A stretch of 64,000 nt of DNA, taken from Aphis gossypii (Eukaryota; Arthropoda; Insecta; Hemiptera; Aphididae). Below, one piece after another: positions 35,981 through 48,800 of this stretch (positions within the stretch are counted from its first letter, which is position 1; the number at the start of each line of letters is the position of its first letter). Below the pieces are notes generated by a model, which was not told where the DNA came from, ran no database searches, and worked only from the letters and a program-made list of their open reading frames with translations. Where the stretch lies: positions 1 through 64,000 of the forward strand of contig NW_026083085.1 of NCBI RefSeq assembly GCF_020184175.1. The letters run 5' to 3'. Made by a program: the position numbers and the translations under genes.

Positions 35981-37012
35981 TAGTATAATATATTTATAGA
36001 AAATGTTCAACTCAATACAATATATTATTATAATACAATAAGAATTTCCGCTAAATAGTATTTCAAATTGTGGGACCGGCTGACGTCATTTTTAGAGTGA
36101 TAACAATGAATGCGCGTAACAACTGAATATCGTCAGAGTTGCTGTCATACCATGTTATTTAGCCATGCCGCCATGGGCGAAACGCGTTTATGCAGTTTGA
36201 GTATAACTCGCTTAATTTTGGTTCTAGAGTAAAAATATACCTATTATAAAATTAAAATATGACAACATTTCGGAGGGCAAGACGATGAGTAATAAATAAA
36301 TGATTTAAAATTTTTATAATTAAAATTTTTTAAATTCTGGACACACATAAATATATTATATATATCGGTGAGTCCATGTGTTTAACATAGCATATTATAT
36401 TAATATGCATATCAACGTATTGTTAAAATATTGATAAAAAATGATCAAATATTTTTTTAGAAGTTCTTACATTACTTATGACTTACGAGTTGTGAGAAAC
36501 TTTGTATTATATTTTCTAGTCCTAACTATTGTGTAACAAAATTATTATTATATTATATGTCGATACCACCTATATGGTAATATGGTAAATGTATATATTT
36601 TTATATAAACCTTACATGACGTATTTATAATACTGACACACATTTGCTGATCGATATAATAATATATTTACACAATTAATTGTAAGACATATCGCTAATA
36701 CACATTATTTATATGAAAGTTAATTCACCGTAAACATACATATTAAAATCTTTCGTAAGTACCTACTACGGAACTCTCCGTACGACTACGTTACAATCAC
36801 CTACTAATGTAAAAGTGCAAAACTTAAAATACATACATTGATACATTGTAAGTATAATAATATTATTTGTAAATATTTAGTAGGCAATAAAACTTAATAA
36901 TAACTGAAGTCTGAAATTGAGTCCTAGTTATTTAAATATATATTTAAGATCTCTATACCTATCTACTCTTAGCTACGGTAATTATATCTACAGGGTCCTA
37001 TGACTCTACCTC
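35981..37012. other. AT-rich spacer between Helitron and hAT-2
   Basis: No ORF supported. It contains the right arm of the 31-bp inverted repeat at 36137-36167 within a GC-richer patch (36075-36200); otherwise AT-rich and featureless. Confidence 0.5.
36137..36167 (-). repeat. 31-bp inverted-repeat arm (right)
   Basis: Inverted complement of 18285-18315 with one mismatch; see that entry. Confidence 0.75.
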
Positions 37013-37319
37013 AGTGTTGCCAGGTTTTGATAATGATATTATCGCATACTGACTTCAAAATTATCATATTTTTCAACAAATTATCGTACATAAAAATTTT
37101 TTTTTGTACTATGAATATATGAAATTCACACATTTTAAAATAGGTAGGTAAGTCGGTATTACTACTCTATTTTAGGCACTTTGTTATTATTACTCTGAAT
37201 TTTTAACAACAATGAAATTTTTTCACCTTGAAATCTTAAATTTAATTATTTTAAGTTATTATTCTTGATTTAATTTATATACCTACAGAAAAACACAAAT
37301 GACCAAAATAACATATTTT

Positions 37320-37800
37320 AATAACAAACAACTGTTCATCAAAATATTAATTAATGATAATACAACAACAGAATTAACATTTTAGGAAAAAATATAATTT
37401 TAAAATTAACAAAGGTACACTTGAATTAATTATGTTAGCATATAAAATAAAAAATAACATGATATTAAATAATATAATATTTTCAATAACAAACAACTGT
37501 TCATCAAAATATTAATTAATGATAATACAACAACAGAATTAACTTTTTAGGAAAAAATATAATTTTAAAATTAACAAAGGTACACTTGAATTAAATTATG
37601 TTAGCATATAAAATAAAAAATAACATGATATTAAATAATATATATTTTCAATAACAAACAACTGTTCATCAAAATATTAATTAATGATAATACAACAACA
37701 GAATTAACTTTTTAGGAAAAAATATAATTTTAAAATTAACAAAGGTACACTTGAATTAAATTATGTTACCTAGCATATAAAATAAAAATTTATATATATT
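37320..37800 (+). repeat. 165-bp tandem repeat, about 2.9 copies
   Basis: Units start AACAAACAACTGTTCATC at 37323, 37488 and 37653, exactly 165 bases apart, and are nearly identical. They lie in the 3' flank of the hAT-2 transposase. Confidence 0.92.
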
Positions 37801-37805
37801 ATTAT

Positions 37806-40267
37806 TTATGAATGAAACAAAGTACTTGTATCAATGAAATCTTCATTCAAATTTAGTTTGGTATATAAATTATTTGTGTTCATTAATTTTAACATTTGTT
37901 TTGGTGGTTTAAATGTAACACAGATATTTTTATTGATTTTTGCACCGTACTGTCCATACTGAATACCTTCACTTGCCATAAGTATACTATAAACAGTTTT
38001 TTGAACGAGCTTATTTCTACCTTTAGTCTTAGTTCTATTTATTTTGCTAAATATGCGCTCACAATCAGCATTTGAGTGAGGTAAAGAGAGAACAGAAAGT
38101 GCAAATTGAGCCAAGTTGCTAAATATAGTAGTATCGCTGTCATCTTTAAATAATAATAATGAAGACCAAAAATGGTCTGTTTTTTCAACTTCAGTTATAT
38201 ATTTAGAAAAATCATAAGTTACCAATAGTCGCCATTGGTCATCTAAAACTTGAATTTGGTCTTCTAAATTTGGATCAATAATCCTTGGAAAGTTAGAAAT
38301 TAGTTTTACAAGTGATGGTACTTTTTCATGAGTAGCATATGCCAATGCATTTGTAGGACTGAAGATGTAAAGGTGAGGTAATATTTTATCAGAAAAATCA
38401 TACCTTTTTTTTATTTGAATACAACCTTCTACAAGGAAATTTGAACATCGCTCATAAAAGTCGCATAACAGATCTGGCCTTTTGGTAATCTCCGGTTTAC
38501 TGATGAAATTAATCACTTTAACACCTTTATAAAATAAAAATGATCAATAAGTTTAAGTATAAGTTTAAGTGTAATTTTATATTTCTTACCTAAATATATA
38601 TCTTTAGATTGAAGATAATATTTTCTATCAGTTATATTTATTTCTTCTGGAGGTGTGTGCATAACGTAAGAGCTTTGCATGAAACATAGTAGCAAATCTT
38701 TATAAGCAGCCATTATTCGTTCATGTAATTTATCCAATATGACCTTTTCAGATTGAAAATATTTATTTAGTAATGTGAATTTAGGCAAAACCCATTCCAT
38801 AAATAGATAAAAAGCTTTTGTAAATGGGTCGTTAAGTTGCTCACAAATAATTCTAGTTGATGCTAATTTTTCACTCAACCATTTGTCATTAAAGAATAAT
38901 CTAAGAGCATCCCATTGCTCTATGATTCTATTAACCACAGATAATAATGATAACCACCTTGTAGCTGAAGGATGCAATATTTTATGGTCTTGTAAGTCAA
39001 GAAATGACTGAAATTGATACAATTGGCTTTGCCGTTTTGAGCTATGACTGAAAAAGTTATAAATTTGACGAACCAAGTCTTCACATCTTGTAGGTAACTT
39101 TTTGCAGGCTTCACTACATGCAAGATGTAAACTATGACATATACATTTCATTAAATATACACCAGGAAAATTTAATTTCATTTTTTGTGATACGGAGTTA
39201 TGAGCTCCAAACATAGTATTGCAACCATCCGAACCAAATCCGATTATATTTAAAAGTGGTATGGCATGTTGAGTAAATGTTTTAATACATGTATCAAATA
39301 AATTTTGTGCAGTTGCTCCTTTATCTTCAGAGATGGTTTTGTCATGTAATTGAACTAAGTCCCAAAAACGACTAACAATTTCATTTTGATTAGGACAGTA
39401 AAATCTCACAATTATACACATGGTAGACGAACAGGAAATATCAGTAGACTCATCTATCATCACAGAGAATTTTGTATTTTTTAAAGTATCTATTAAACTA
39501 TTTTTGGTAAATGGTGAAATAACATTAGTAACAACAGCAGTAGCTTTAGTTCGCTTAAGTTTAATATTTTGACATATTTGTGAATCAGGAAAAATACTTT
39601 TAAGTAGACTGTCGAGATGTTCCGTGGCATTAAAAGCAATATTATGCTCTACTAAAAATGCACACAATTTAATTTCAGCGAATTTTACATTATCATCTAA
39701 TAATGTAGATTCATTTGATAAAAATGATTCTTTAATAATATTTCTAGTATCTCTAATATTTTGTTTATGTTTTTTTCCCTGGCTATGATTTTTTATAACT
39801 AGTATCCTAATATCGGATGTCATAATAACATTGCATTTCGAACAACAAGCTTTATACTCATCACTATCAGGTCTTAACCAATTTTTGAATTCTGGTTTAG
39901 TTACCCAACTTTTTTTGAATTTTTGTTTTCGATGCTTCCCTTTTTCTGCTCTTTTCAGTTCACCACGAATCGATCTTTTATACTTCGGAGTTGTACATCT
40001 AGCATTTTCTTCTTCCTCGTCAGAAATTGGAGTTGAATTATTTAAAATCTAAAAGATTTAAAAGTTTCAATGAAAAAATAAATATTTTAAAATTGTTGAA
40101 AATAGTTTTCATACTTGCTGAATTTCCAAAGTTTGGTCTTCATTTGAACTTTCGATGTTCGTTTTAGCATTTGATTTCTTAACAAAATATGAGAAGACAC
40201 TGATCAGAATTTTATTAAAATAACTATACAATAAACAGTTAATACTTACCAAAAGAAATCTATCCAT
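37806..40267 (-). CDS. hAT-2 transposase (BED-finger type), four exons, no interruptions
   Basis: Exons 40267-40250, 40177-40115, 40048-38590 and 38524-37806 have GT...AG borders and phases 0, 0, 1. They total 2259 nt, 752 residues plus stop, without an in-frame stop. Domains: short acidic and basic N-terminus; BED-like finger (WLRPDSDEYKACCSKC...H...H, from about 39895); SVMIDESTDIS with first catalytic Asp (near 39455); GFGSDGCNTM with second Asp (near 39220); CICHSLHL; RWLSLLSVV; and dimerisation motif LPHSNADCERIFSKIN with Glu (near 38060). It would bind the ends, excise the element and reinsert it in the nucleus. The length is normal for the family, so this is a candidate active copy. 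Confidence 0.88.
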
Positions 40268-40718
40268 GTTCAAAACATAATAAAATAATTAAGCACAATT
40301 TAATATTTATTAGTTTATTACTCAAGTCTCAAACGTCAGTACGAGTACGTCAAACACACACGAGTCCACATTACACGACACGCGTTTTAATGATATAACC
40401 CAACTATGTTGGTATTTAATACTTATATTATATATATTTATTTATATAAAGTACCACAGAATAGATTTAATCTATTCTGTGGTGTTTATGCCGTTTATGG
40501 CTATGTTATCGTTATTTTATCTATATAGTATTAAAGTGTAACCTAAATACTTGTAACCATAGACAATTATGAAAATATAAAGTCTGGAAATTATTTTTAT
40601 TTTAAGAATTTGAAAATTATCGTATTTTTGCGTACGATACTGAAGTTGCTATCGTACATCGTATTTGACCTAAAATTATCGTACAAATACGATATATATC
40701 GTACGATTGGCAACACTG

Positions 40719-40850
40719 GTTCGACGGTTAACGCAAGAGAGCCCGACCGCCGACGGCCGGTACTCGTTCGGCACGACCTGTCTTCCTGTCCTGCCTAGCC
40801 TTTGGGGCGTTGGTGGGAGAGTCGACAGAACCGTCTTGTCGTCATCCGTG
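40719..40850 (+). promoter_or_regulatory. GC-rich 5' region of the hAT-3 gene
   Basis: About 55-60% GC in an AT-rich surround, immediately after the hAT-2 right end and ending at the ATG at 40851. Likely 5' UTR or promoter of the following gene. Confidence 0.4.
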
Positions 40851-41605
40851 ATGGCGGTTGATAAAGGTGCAGACCGATCGCTGCGATGCCTGTACTTTGT
40901 ACTGGCAGCCGTTGCGTACCGTGCCAAGTACATTGAACGTGAAACTGATTCTGAAACGTCTGAAACGGAAATTAAAATGGATCTTTCTATTGATTCTAAT
41001 GGTATTTTTATATATTTTTTTATTAATTCCATTTAACTTATGTAATTGTTTAGTTTTAACTTTTAAGTTTATAAATATAATTATTTTTAAATAACTCTTC
41101 ATTTAAAAATACAATTTCAAAAAACCACTATATAAGAACTAGTATGATTTAAAAAAAAACTAAATATTTTATAATTACTTAGAGATGACCTAAAATAGGG
41201 TAATAGAAACTGTAATTAAATATTTATACAGTATTTATTTAAATAAATATATTAAACATTTTATGAGTAATTGGATAATTTTTAGAAAAGTAGGTATTTG
41301 TTTAATTATTAAAAATAACTAATGAATCAATATAATAATAATAATAATAATTATCATTATATTCTATAAATTTAACAATTTTTTTTTTTTAATATTTCAA
41401 TATGACCAGATAAAGAGTTGGATTTAAAAGAATTATTAGAGTTTCCAATGAATAAAAGATATTTTTAAAAATAACAGTTAAAAATTTAAAAAAATTAAAT
41501 AAAAATATTGTATCGGTTTAAATTGTTTTTTTTTTCTTTTTTTTTTTGCAATGTGATGTAACCACTGTATAATTACAACATTACACGTTTTCTTAAAAAA
41601 ACTAT

Positions 41606-43544
41606 CTTCTTCTTCATCAGCTTAGCGGTCCATTCAGGACCATCGCTGCCATCAAAATTTCTCTCCACTTCTCTCTCTGATATGCTGTTTCTAAAGTTGC
41701 GTCCTGGTCTATCATTTTTATATCTTTGGCAACTACGTCAATCCATCGGGTTTTGGGTCGTCCTAGGGGTCTCGTTTGGTTTATTTTATTGATAAGTACA
41801 TTTTTAATTAATTGTCCATCAGCCCTCCATACATGTCCGAACCATTCTAGTCGTTTTTTCCTAATAAAGTAGAGTATATCTGGCTTATTATAAAGAGACT
41901 TTATATTTTCGTTGCTTCTTCTTTCGTATGTCTGTGTTTCTGGGTTGAAGATTGGTCCATAAATGGTTCGTAACACTTTCCTTTCGAACGTGATAAGTCT
42001 TCTGCTATCACCTTTAGTTAACGACCAGGTTTCACAGGCGTATGTTATCACAGGTCGAAGGTAGCTATGATATAGTAGTATCTTTGATCCTCTCGATAAC
42101 AGCTTAGACCTCAAGAGTTTGATAATACTGAAGTAACATCTATTTCCACTAGTGATCCGTTCATTTATTTCTATATGCATATCATTTTTGTTGTTGATGT
42201 TTACGCCTAAATACTTAAAATTATCAACTTTTTCAAATTTATAATTATCTACTACTATGGAATCTATATTTGGTGGTCTTCTCGATACGACCATATACTT
42301 AGTTTTCCCCTCATTTACATGTAATCCTATTCCTTTACTTGCATTTATGAGTTTAGATGTTGAGTTGATGATTTCCTCCTTGGTTTCACCCATCAGTACA
42401 ATGTCATCTGCATAGGCTAATCTAACTTGTTCATTGCTTATCTCCATTCTTCTGTCATCGTTTGTGTCTCTAATTATTTTTTCGAGGGCTAAGTTAAATA
42501 GAGCAGGTGACAACGCGTCCCCTTGTTTAAGGCCAGATTCGACTTCAAAAGGATCTGAGATGCCTTGCATATAACACACTCTGCATAGTGTTTTTTCGTA
42601 ACATGCTTTTATTAGGTTCACATACTTTTTGGGTATTCCTAAAAATACCAATGCTTTCCAAAGCTCTTCTCTGTCTACACTATCGTACGCCTGCTTGTAA
42701 TCCACAAAGACTAGATGCAGGTCCTTTCCAAATTCGTAGTATTTTGACATTAATTGTCTTAGCGTGAAAACATGGTCTGTTGTGGATTTTCCTCTCCTAA
42801 ACCCGCATTGGCAATTCCCAACTATTTCTTCAACATAAGGGTTTAACCTTTCTAATATCAGTGTTGTCAGAATTTTATAGCATGTGTCCAGTAGCGAAAT
42901 TCCTCTATAGTTCTCAGTTTTAGTAGGGTTGCCTTTTTTAAATATTGGGCATATAATTGCAGTTTTCCATTCTTCCGGGATTGTCTCAGTTTTCCATATT
43001 GTTTTAATAACTTCTGTAATTTTGCTCGCCAGCATCGTACCACCTTTTTTAAGTAATTCCGCTACTATGCTGTTTTCACCTGGGGCTTTGTTATTTTTAA
43101 GCTTCTTAATCAGATTAACAATTTCTTCGTATTTGGGAGCGTCTATATCTATTTCTGCTGTTAGGCAGTCCTCGCTTGGATTTAAAACCTGCCTTATTGA
43201 GGGTCGGTTCAGGAGGTCTTCAAAATGTTCCTTGAATTGGTTAATTACTTGTCTTTCTTCTGTGATCATAGTTCCCATACCGTCCACTAAGATCCTTGTT
43301 TGTGGTTTAAAGCCAACTTTTACTTCCCCGGTCATTTTGAAAAACTTTTTTGCGTTGTATCTATTGGTTTTATTTCTTCTATTTCTCTTTTCGTTTAGAC
43401 GTTTCTCTCTCCTTAACGCTTTATTTGTCAATTTCTTTGTTTTTCATATTCTCTTATGCACTCGTCTGATGTATTTTGTAGTGCTTTTTTCCTTAATTCG
43501 TTTCTTCTGATAACTGCATTCTTACATAAATCGTTGAACCGGTT
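41606..43544 (-). mobile_element. 5'-truncated non-LTR retrotransposon (LINE)
   Basis: Flanked by a 13-bp target duplication TTAAAAAAACTAT at 41593-41605 and 43545-43557. The 3' end (at 41606) reads GATGAAGAAGAAG on the minus strand, a short simple-repeat tail. The 5' end lacks ORF1 and the endonuclease, the usual truncation of incomplete reverse transcription. It sits in the first intron of the hAT-3 gene, antisense to it. Confidence 0.9.
41617..43542 (-). pseudogene. LINE reverse transcriptase, N-truncated
   Basis: The main open frame, 43431-41617, is 604 residues. RT motifs: KLKNNKAPGENSI, ENYRGISLLDTCYKI, CGFRRGKSTTDHVF, FVDYKQAYDSVDR (catalytic Asp), SGLKQGDALSP, LAYADDIVLMG (catalytic Asp pair, near 42405), VNEGKTKYM. 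The C-terminal part has KKRLEWFGHVWRA and GRPKTRWIDVVAKDI, as in several insect LINE clades. The frame continues upstream in another phase to the 5' truncation point (a frameshift near 43435). No apurinic-type endonuclease domain remains. Clade not determined. Confidence 0.88.
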
Positions 43545-44685
43545 TTAAAAAAACTATAAAGAAATAAAATATTATTTTGTTTGATCATAACTTATGGTTA
43601 GGTTAAAAAAATATATATATACTCTAAATATTCTTTTATCTTTTACTATAATATTCCCACTTTTAATATTTATTTTATTATAAGAGTATTCAATTGTCAA
43701 TTCGTTTTCAAATCCAGGTTTTATCAATACGAGCAGTGACGATTTTGACAGTAGTGACGAATCAGAAATATGTGAAATTGAAAGTAATTCTACAACTAAT
43801 GAAGTAATATCAGCTCCTAATCCTACTTATAACTCGAATGATAAAATAATATCTGGACCAGGAGATCTTTCTCAGATATTGGAAAATGGACCAAATCAAC
43901 CTAAATTGGTATGTTTTCCCAAAACAAAGTATGGTAATCGGATGAGACATTTTTCTCTAAGTTAGTATAAAATATATAATTGTATTGAGTATAGTATCAT
44001 CAACGACTCTATTTTCTGTTTTCCGTGTCGATTTTTTTTAAAGAATAATAGAGAAAAATCTATTTTTGTGAATGAAGGTTACAATAACTGGAAAAATGCA
44101 TTGAGTAGTAATAGTGGTTTAAAAAAACACCATATGAGTAATGATCATAAAACTTCCCATGCAATGTGGACATCTTATTTAGATATGAAAAAATCAGGTA
44201 ATATATCTGTGGCCTCTCTAATAAATGATGGACATTTGAAGCTAGTAAAAGAGAACCGTAAATTTTTTAAGTCAATAGGAAGGGTTTTGTTGTATACAGC
44301 AGTACAAGGCATAGCTCAAAGAGGTGACAATGAAGGAGAAAGCAGCCTCAATCGTGGAAATTTTGTAGAATTTTTGAACCTTATGGAAAATTTTAATGAT
44401 AAATTTAAATCAAAAAGAAGATCATTACCAAATAACGCCAAGTACACCAGTCCACAGATTCAAAATGAAATGTTGTCAATTTTTAATGATATGATCCAAG
44501 CTATAATAAGTGATGAGCTACAAAAGTCTCAATATTTTTCTATTATAGTAGATGAAACAAAAGACATAAGCAAAACAGAGCAGATATCAGTAGTTATAAG
44601 ATACTTCTTAAATGGTGTAATTTATGAGCGTTTTATGGGCTACCGAGCAGCTGAGTCATTATGCGTTAAATCTCTTCTTGTATAT

Positions 44686-45033
44686 TGTGGCGACGTGAAC
44701 AATACACAACGAGCCGCCCAAATTATTTACGATGTCGACAGCGTACAATAGGAAAAACCCATGTTCTAGAATATTCCACGATGGTCTCGCTAGAGTATAC
44801 TCGGGGATATTCTAGAACAAAGCGGAGCCTATAAATACCAGCTGATCAGATGCTCAATTTTCATTCCGTCAGTGACTACGTATCGCGACTTACCGTGTTA
44901 TTCAGTTCGCAGTAATATTGTACGCGTAATTGGTATTTGTTTGTTATATTTCATTCTTGTACATACATATCACAGTAATATAGTGCTTAATATTTTATAA
45001 ATTGTGAGTGATTATTTATTACCATAAACCACA
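44686..45033 (+). repeat. Gypsy-2 5' LTR
   Basis: 348 bp; TATAAATA at 44830-44837 as core promoter. A palindromic pair TTCTAGAATATTCC / GGATATTCTAGAA (about 44764-44820) resembles a heat-shock-like inverted nGAAn/nTTCn array, which is interesting but unproven. Confidence 0.93.
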
Positions 45034-45052
45034 AATTGGTGACCTCGACGTG

Positions 45053-45852
45053 ATGGAAAACAATGAATCGTCAGTAGCCAGAGTCGCGGTGAAAATTCCC
45101 GAGTTCATTTCTTCGGATCCCGAACTTTGGTTCGCCATGGTCGAGGGAAGTTTTGCCAGCGCAGGTATCAAGATCGACAGTACGAAATTTGGGTATGTTG
45201 TCGGCGCATTACACCCAAATATGCGGTTGAAGTGAAAGATATCATAATGGCACCACCATCGGAAAACAGGTACGTAAAAATTAAACAAGAATTGGTCAAA
45301 CGTCTCAGCGCATCCCAAGAAGAAAAAACTCGCCAACTATTGGAACGGGTCGAAATGGGTGATAGAAAACCATCGCAATTTTTACGCCATCTTCAAAGCC
45401 TAGCTGACACCTCCATTCCGGAAACACTGTTAAAAACGCTGTGGATGGGCCGACTACCGAAAAGTATTCAGGTAGCGCTGGCGATCGTCAAGGACTGCAA
45501 ACTCGAGGACCTTGCAACACACGCAGATAATATTGCAGACGCGTCTGGTCCTATGCTACCTCAGATCGCGGAATCAACTGTGAGTAGTACTCTGGAAGCT
45601 ACGTTAAATCTTAAGCTTTCACAGCTAGCGCTAGGGATTAATCAGGAAATCACGGCGCTGAGAAAAGAAATCGCTGAGATCAACACCCGTCCTGCACGTG
45701 GGCGAAGCCCCGATCCTAGTGCCCATCGTTCAAGATCTCGATCACGAAGTCGTAATTCACACGGTGTCAATGGAATCTGTTGGTATCACTGGCGTTTTGG
45801 ATCCAACTCCCAGAAATGTGTAAAGCCATGTACATATAAGTCGGAAAACTAG
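45053..45852 (+). pseudogene. gag: Gypsy-2 gag, one frameshift
   Basis: Starts MENNESSVARVAVKIPEF at 45053. The frame is lost at ALHPN near 45228, where one A is missing from an A-run, and continues in the frame ending at 45852 (KYAVEVKDII, LLERVEMGDRKPSQFL, RLPKSIQVAL). The C-terminus is Arg/Ser-rich with CWYHWRFGSNSQKCVKPC, the Cys/His signature of this gypsy group in place of a CCHC knuckle. It would form the particle core. Confidence 0.88.
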
Positions 45853-45866
45853 AAAGGCAATCACTG

Positions 45867-48800
45867 ATGGCGGCCAGTGAGCCAATGCCATTTCCACGCC
45901 GCCTATTTCTAACCGATCGTGTCTCACGAATACAATTTCTTATTGACACTGGAGCCGATTTATGTGTATACCCACGCAGTGTGGTTCAAGGTCAACGAGA
46001 TAAATCGGACTACTCCCTATCAGCAGCCAACGGGACGACCATTGCTACGTACGGAACTATTACACTTGCTCTTGATTTCGGACTTCGTCGAGTTTTCACT
46101 TGGAGATTTGTGGTCGCGGATGTATCCAAGCCTATCATTGGTGTGGATTTTTTAAACCATTATAATCTTCTGGTAGATATACGTAATCAACGTCTCTTGG
46201 ACGGTCTCACGCAACTCACTGTACAGGGTCAAGCTGCGAAATGCGACATACAATCCATCAAAACAGTTGTCGGAACGACAAGGTACCATGACTTATTACA
46301 GGAGTATCCTGAGATAACCCGACCTGTTGGAGTAATCAAGGACATCAAACACAACACCAAACATTACATCCAGACGACACCAGGATCTCCCGTCGCGTGT
46401 AAACCAAGGCGTCTAGCCCCTGACAAACTCAAGGGAGCCAAAAAGGAGTTTGAGACTATGCTAAATTTGGGTATAGCTCGACCTTCTAAAAGCCCTTGGT
46501 CTTCACCACTCCACCTGGTTTCAAAGAACACTACGGACGCATGGCGACTCTGTGGAGATTATCGTGCACTTAATACTCGAACTATCCCAGACCGCTACCC
46601 AGTTCGTCACATCCAGGATTTCACACACTTCCTTCACGGAAAAAACATTTTCTCAACAATCGATCTGGTAAGAGCCTATAATCAAATTCCTGTAGCAGAG
46701 GAAGATATCAATAAAACGGCCATAATAACACCATTTGGACTTTTCGAGTTTCCTTTATGTCTTTCGGACTCAGAAACGCAGCTCAGACGTTCCAACGTTT
46801 TATTGACGAAGTACTCCGTGGACTTGAGTTTTGTTTCAGTTATATCGATGATATACTGGTAGCTTCTACTTCTGAAGAAGAACATATCAAGCACTTACAG
46901 ATCATTTTCAATCGGTTACGTGAATACTCTCTAGTAATCAACCCTTCCAAGTGCGTTTTCGGACAAAAAGAAGTCAAATTCCTAGGTTACCTTATTTCCA
47001 CAGATGGCACACGTCCTTTACCTGACAGAATCGACGACATCTTGAAATACAAGAAACCGACATCAGCAAAAGGGTTACGACAGTTCCTGGGTATGATAAA
47101 CTTCTATCGACGTTTTATACCCGGAGCTTCAGAAGCACAAGCACCATTGAACGTCTTACTGGTTCCCAATCTCAAAGGCAAAACTCCTATCAACTGGACA
47201 CCTGAAGCTACTGCTGCTTTCGAAAATTGTAAAGAGAAACTTGCCTCAGCCACGTTACTTGCTCATCCTCGCGACAATGCACCATTGGCCATTGTAAGTG
47301 ATGCTTCTGACACCGCAGTGGGCGCGACTCTCCAACAATTCGTCAACACGGGATGGCAGCCTCTCGCATTCTTTTCAAAAAAACTTTCAGTAACTGAATC
47401 TAAATACGGAGCCTACGATCGTGAACTCCTTGCTATCTATCTTGCTGTCAAACATTTTCGACACATGGTAGAAACTCGCAATTTTACCATTTTCACTGAC
47501 CACAAACCCATCACTTTCGCCTTTCAGCAGAAACTTGAAAAGTGCTCACCACGCCAATTTCGTCACCTAGATTATATCTCACAGTTTACTACAGACATAA
47601 GATATGTGCCAGGTAAACAGAACATCGTGGCCGACGCTCTCTCTCGAGTGGAAGTTCTTTCGGATACACTGGATTATACTGCCCTGGCTAAATCTCAACA
47701 AGAAGACGACGAATTAAAAACGTATTTACGGAGTGACACTGGACTACAGCTTAAGCAAATTCAAATGCCCGGCATGGATGTTCCTGTGTTTTGCGACACC
47801 ATGACACCAACCGCCCGACCTTTTATTACAAAATCTTTTCGACGTGCTGCTTTTAATACTGTCCATCGTCTTTCACATCCAGGCATAAAAGCCACTACCA
47901 AGTTGGTAACACAACGGTTTGTATGGCCTTCTATCAACAAGGACTGTAAACAATGGGCCCGAGCATGCATCGAGTGTCAACGAGCTAAAATAACACGTCA
48001 TGTTTCAGCACCACTTGGTTCATTCCCTCAACCATCACAAAGATTCGAACATGTACATTTAGACCTCATCATTATGCCATATTCAGAAGGATTCCGCTAC
48101 TGCCTTACGTGTATCGATAGATTTACTCGATGGCCGGAAGTGATACCTTTGGAGAACCAAGAAGCAGAGACTGTCGCCCGAGCATTTTATACACATTGGA
48201 TTTCAAGATTTGGTACACCTCTTATTATAACGACTGATCAAGGGAGACAATTCGAATCAAACCTTTTCAAGTATCTAGGATATTTGACTGGTACAAATCA
48301 CCTTAGGACTACGGCCTACCACCCTTCAGCAAACGGTATGGTAGAACGAAGCCATCGACAGCTTAAGGCCGCTATCAAATGTCACCAGAACAAACGGTGG
48401 ACTGAAATACTCCCAACAGTCTTATTAGGCATACGAGCAGCTTGGCGCGAGGATCTGAAGTCCACATCCGCAGAACTTGTATTCGGAGAACCACTTCGTC
48501 TACCTGGTGAATTTCTCTCAACAAGATCAGATGACGCTAAGTTTGAGAACGCAGCAGAGTTCATCAAGGATCTTCGACACCAGATTCGCCAGATACAACC
48601 GGTAAATGGAACCTGCCACGGAGAAAAGAAAAATTTCATATTTAAGGACCTCGCCACCTCCAAACAAGTGTTTATTCGTCATGATGGACCGAAAAACTGT
48701 CTACAAATGCCGTACGACGGCCCATACCCAGTTGTAAGTCGCAATCGGAAAACCTTCTGCATTGACGTGAAAGGGAAAAAGATAACAGTGACTATTGATA

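Larger units (their letters stand above)
37013..40718 (-). mobile_element. hAT-2 DNA transposon with open transposase
   Basis: TIR CAGTGTTGCCA at 37013-37023 with its inverse TGGCAACACTG at 40708-40718. Subterminal TATCGTA/ATTATCG motifs are repeated at both ends (37035-37090, 40617-40705), as expected for transposase-binding sites. No clear 8-bp duplication: the flanking 8-mers CTCTACCT and GTTCGACG differ, so one end may be rearranged or the border slightly off. A three-fold 165-bp repeat lies between the transposase stop codon and the left end. Confidence 0.82.

Noticed and set aside
37005..40726. Target duplication of hAT-2
   Set aside because: The 8-mers on either side (CTCTACCT, GTTCGACG) do not match even loosely; reported as absent.
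40676..41032. Minus-strand 118-residue ORF opposite the hAT-3 first exon
   Set aside because: It is the antisense shadow of the GC-rich exon and 5' region; no independent support.
42929..43510. 193-residue plus-strand hydrophobic ORF
   Set aside because: Antisense of the LINE reverse transcriptase; its hydrophobic composition follows from the complement of charged codons.
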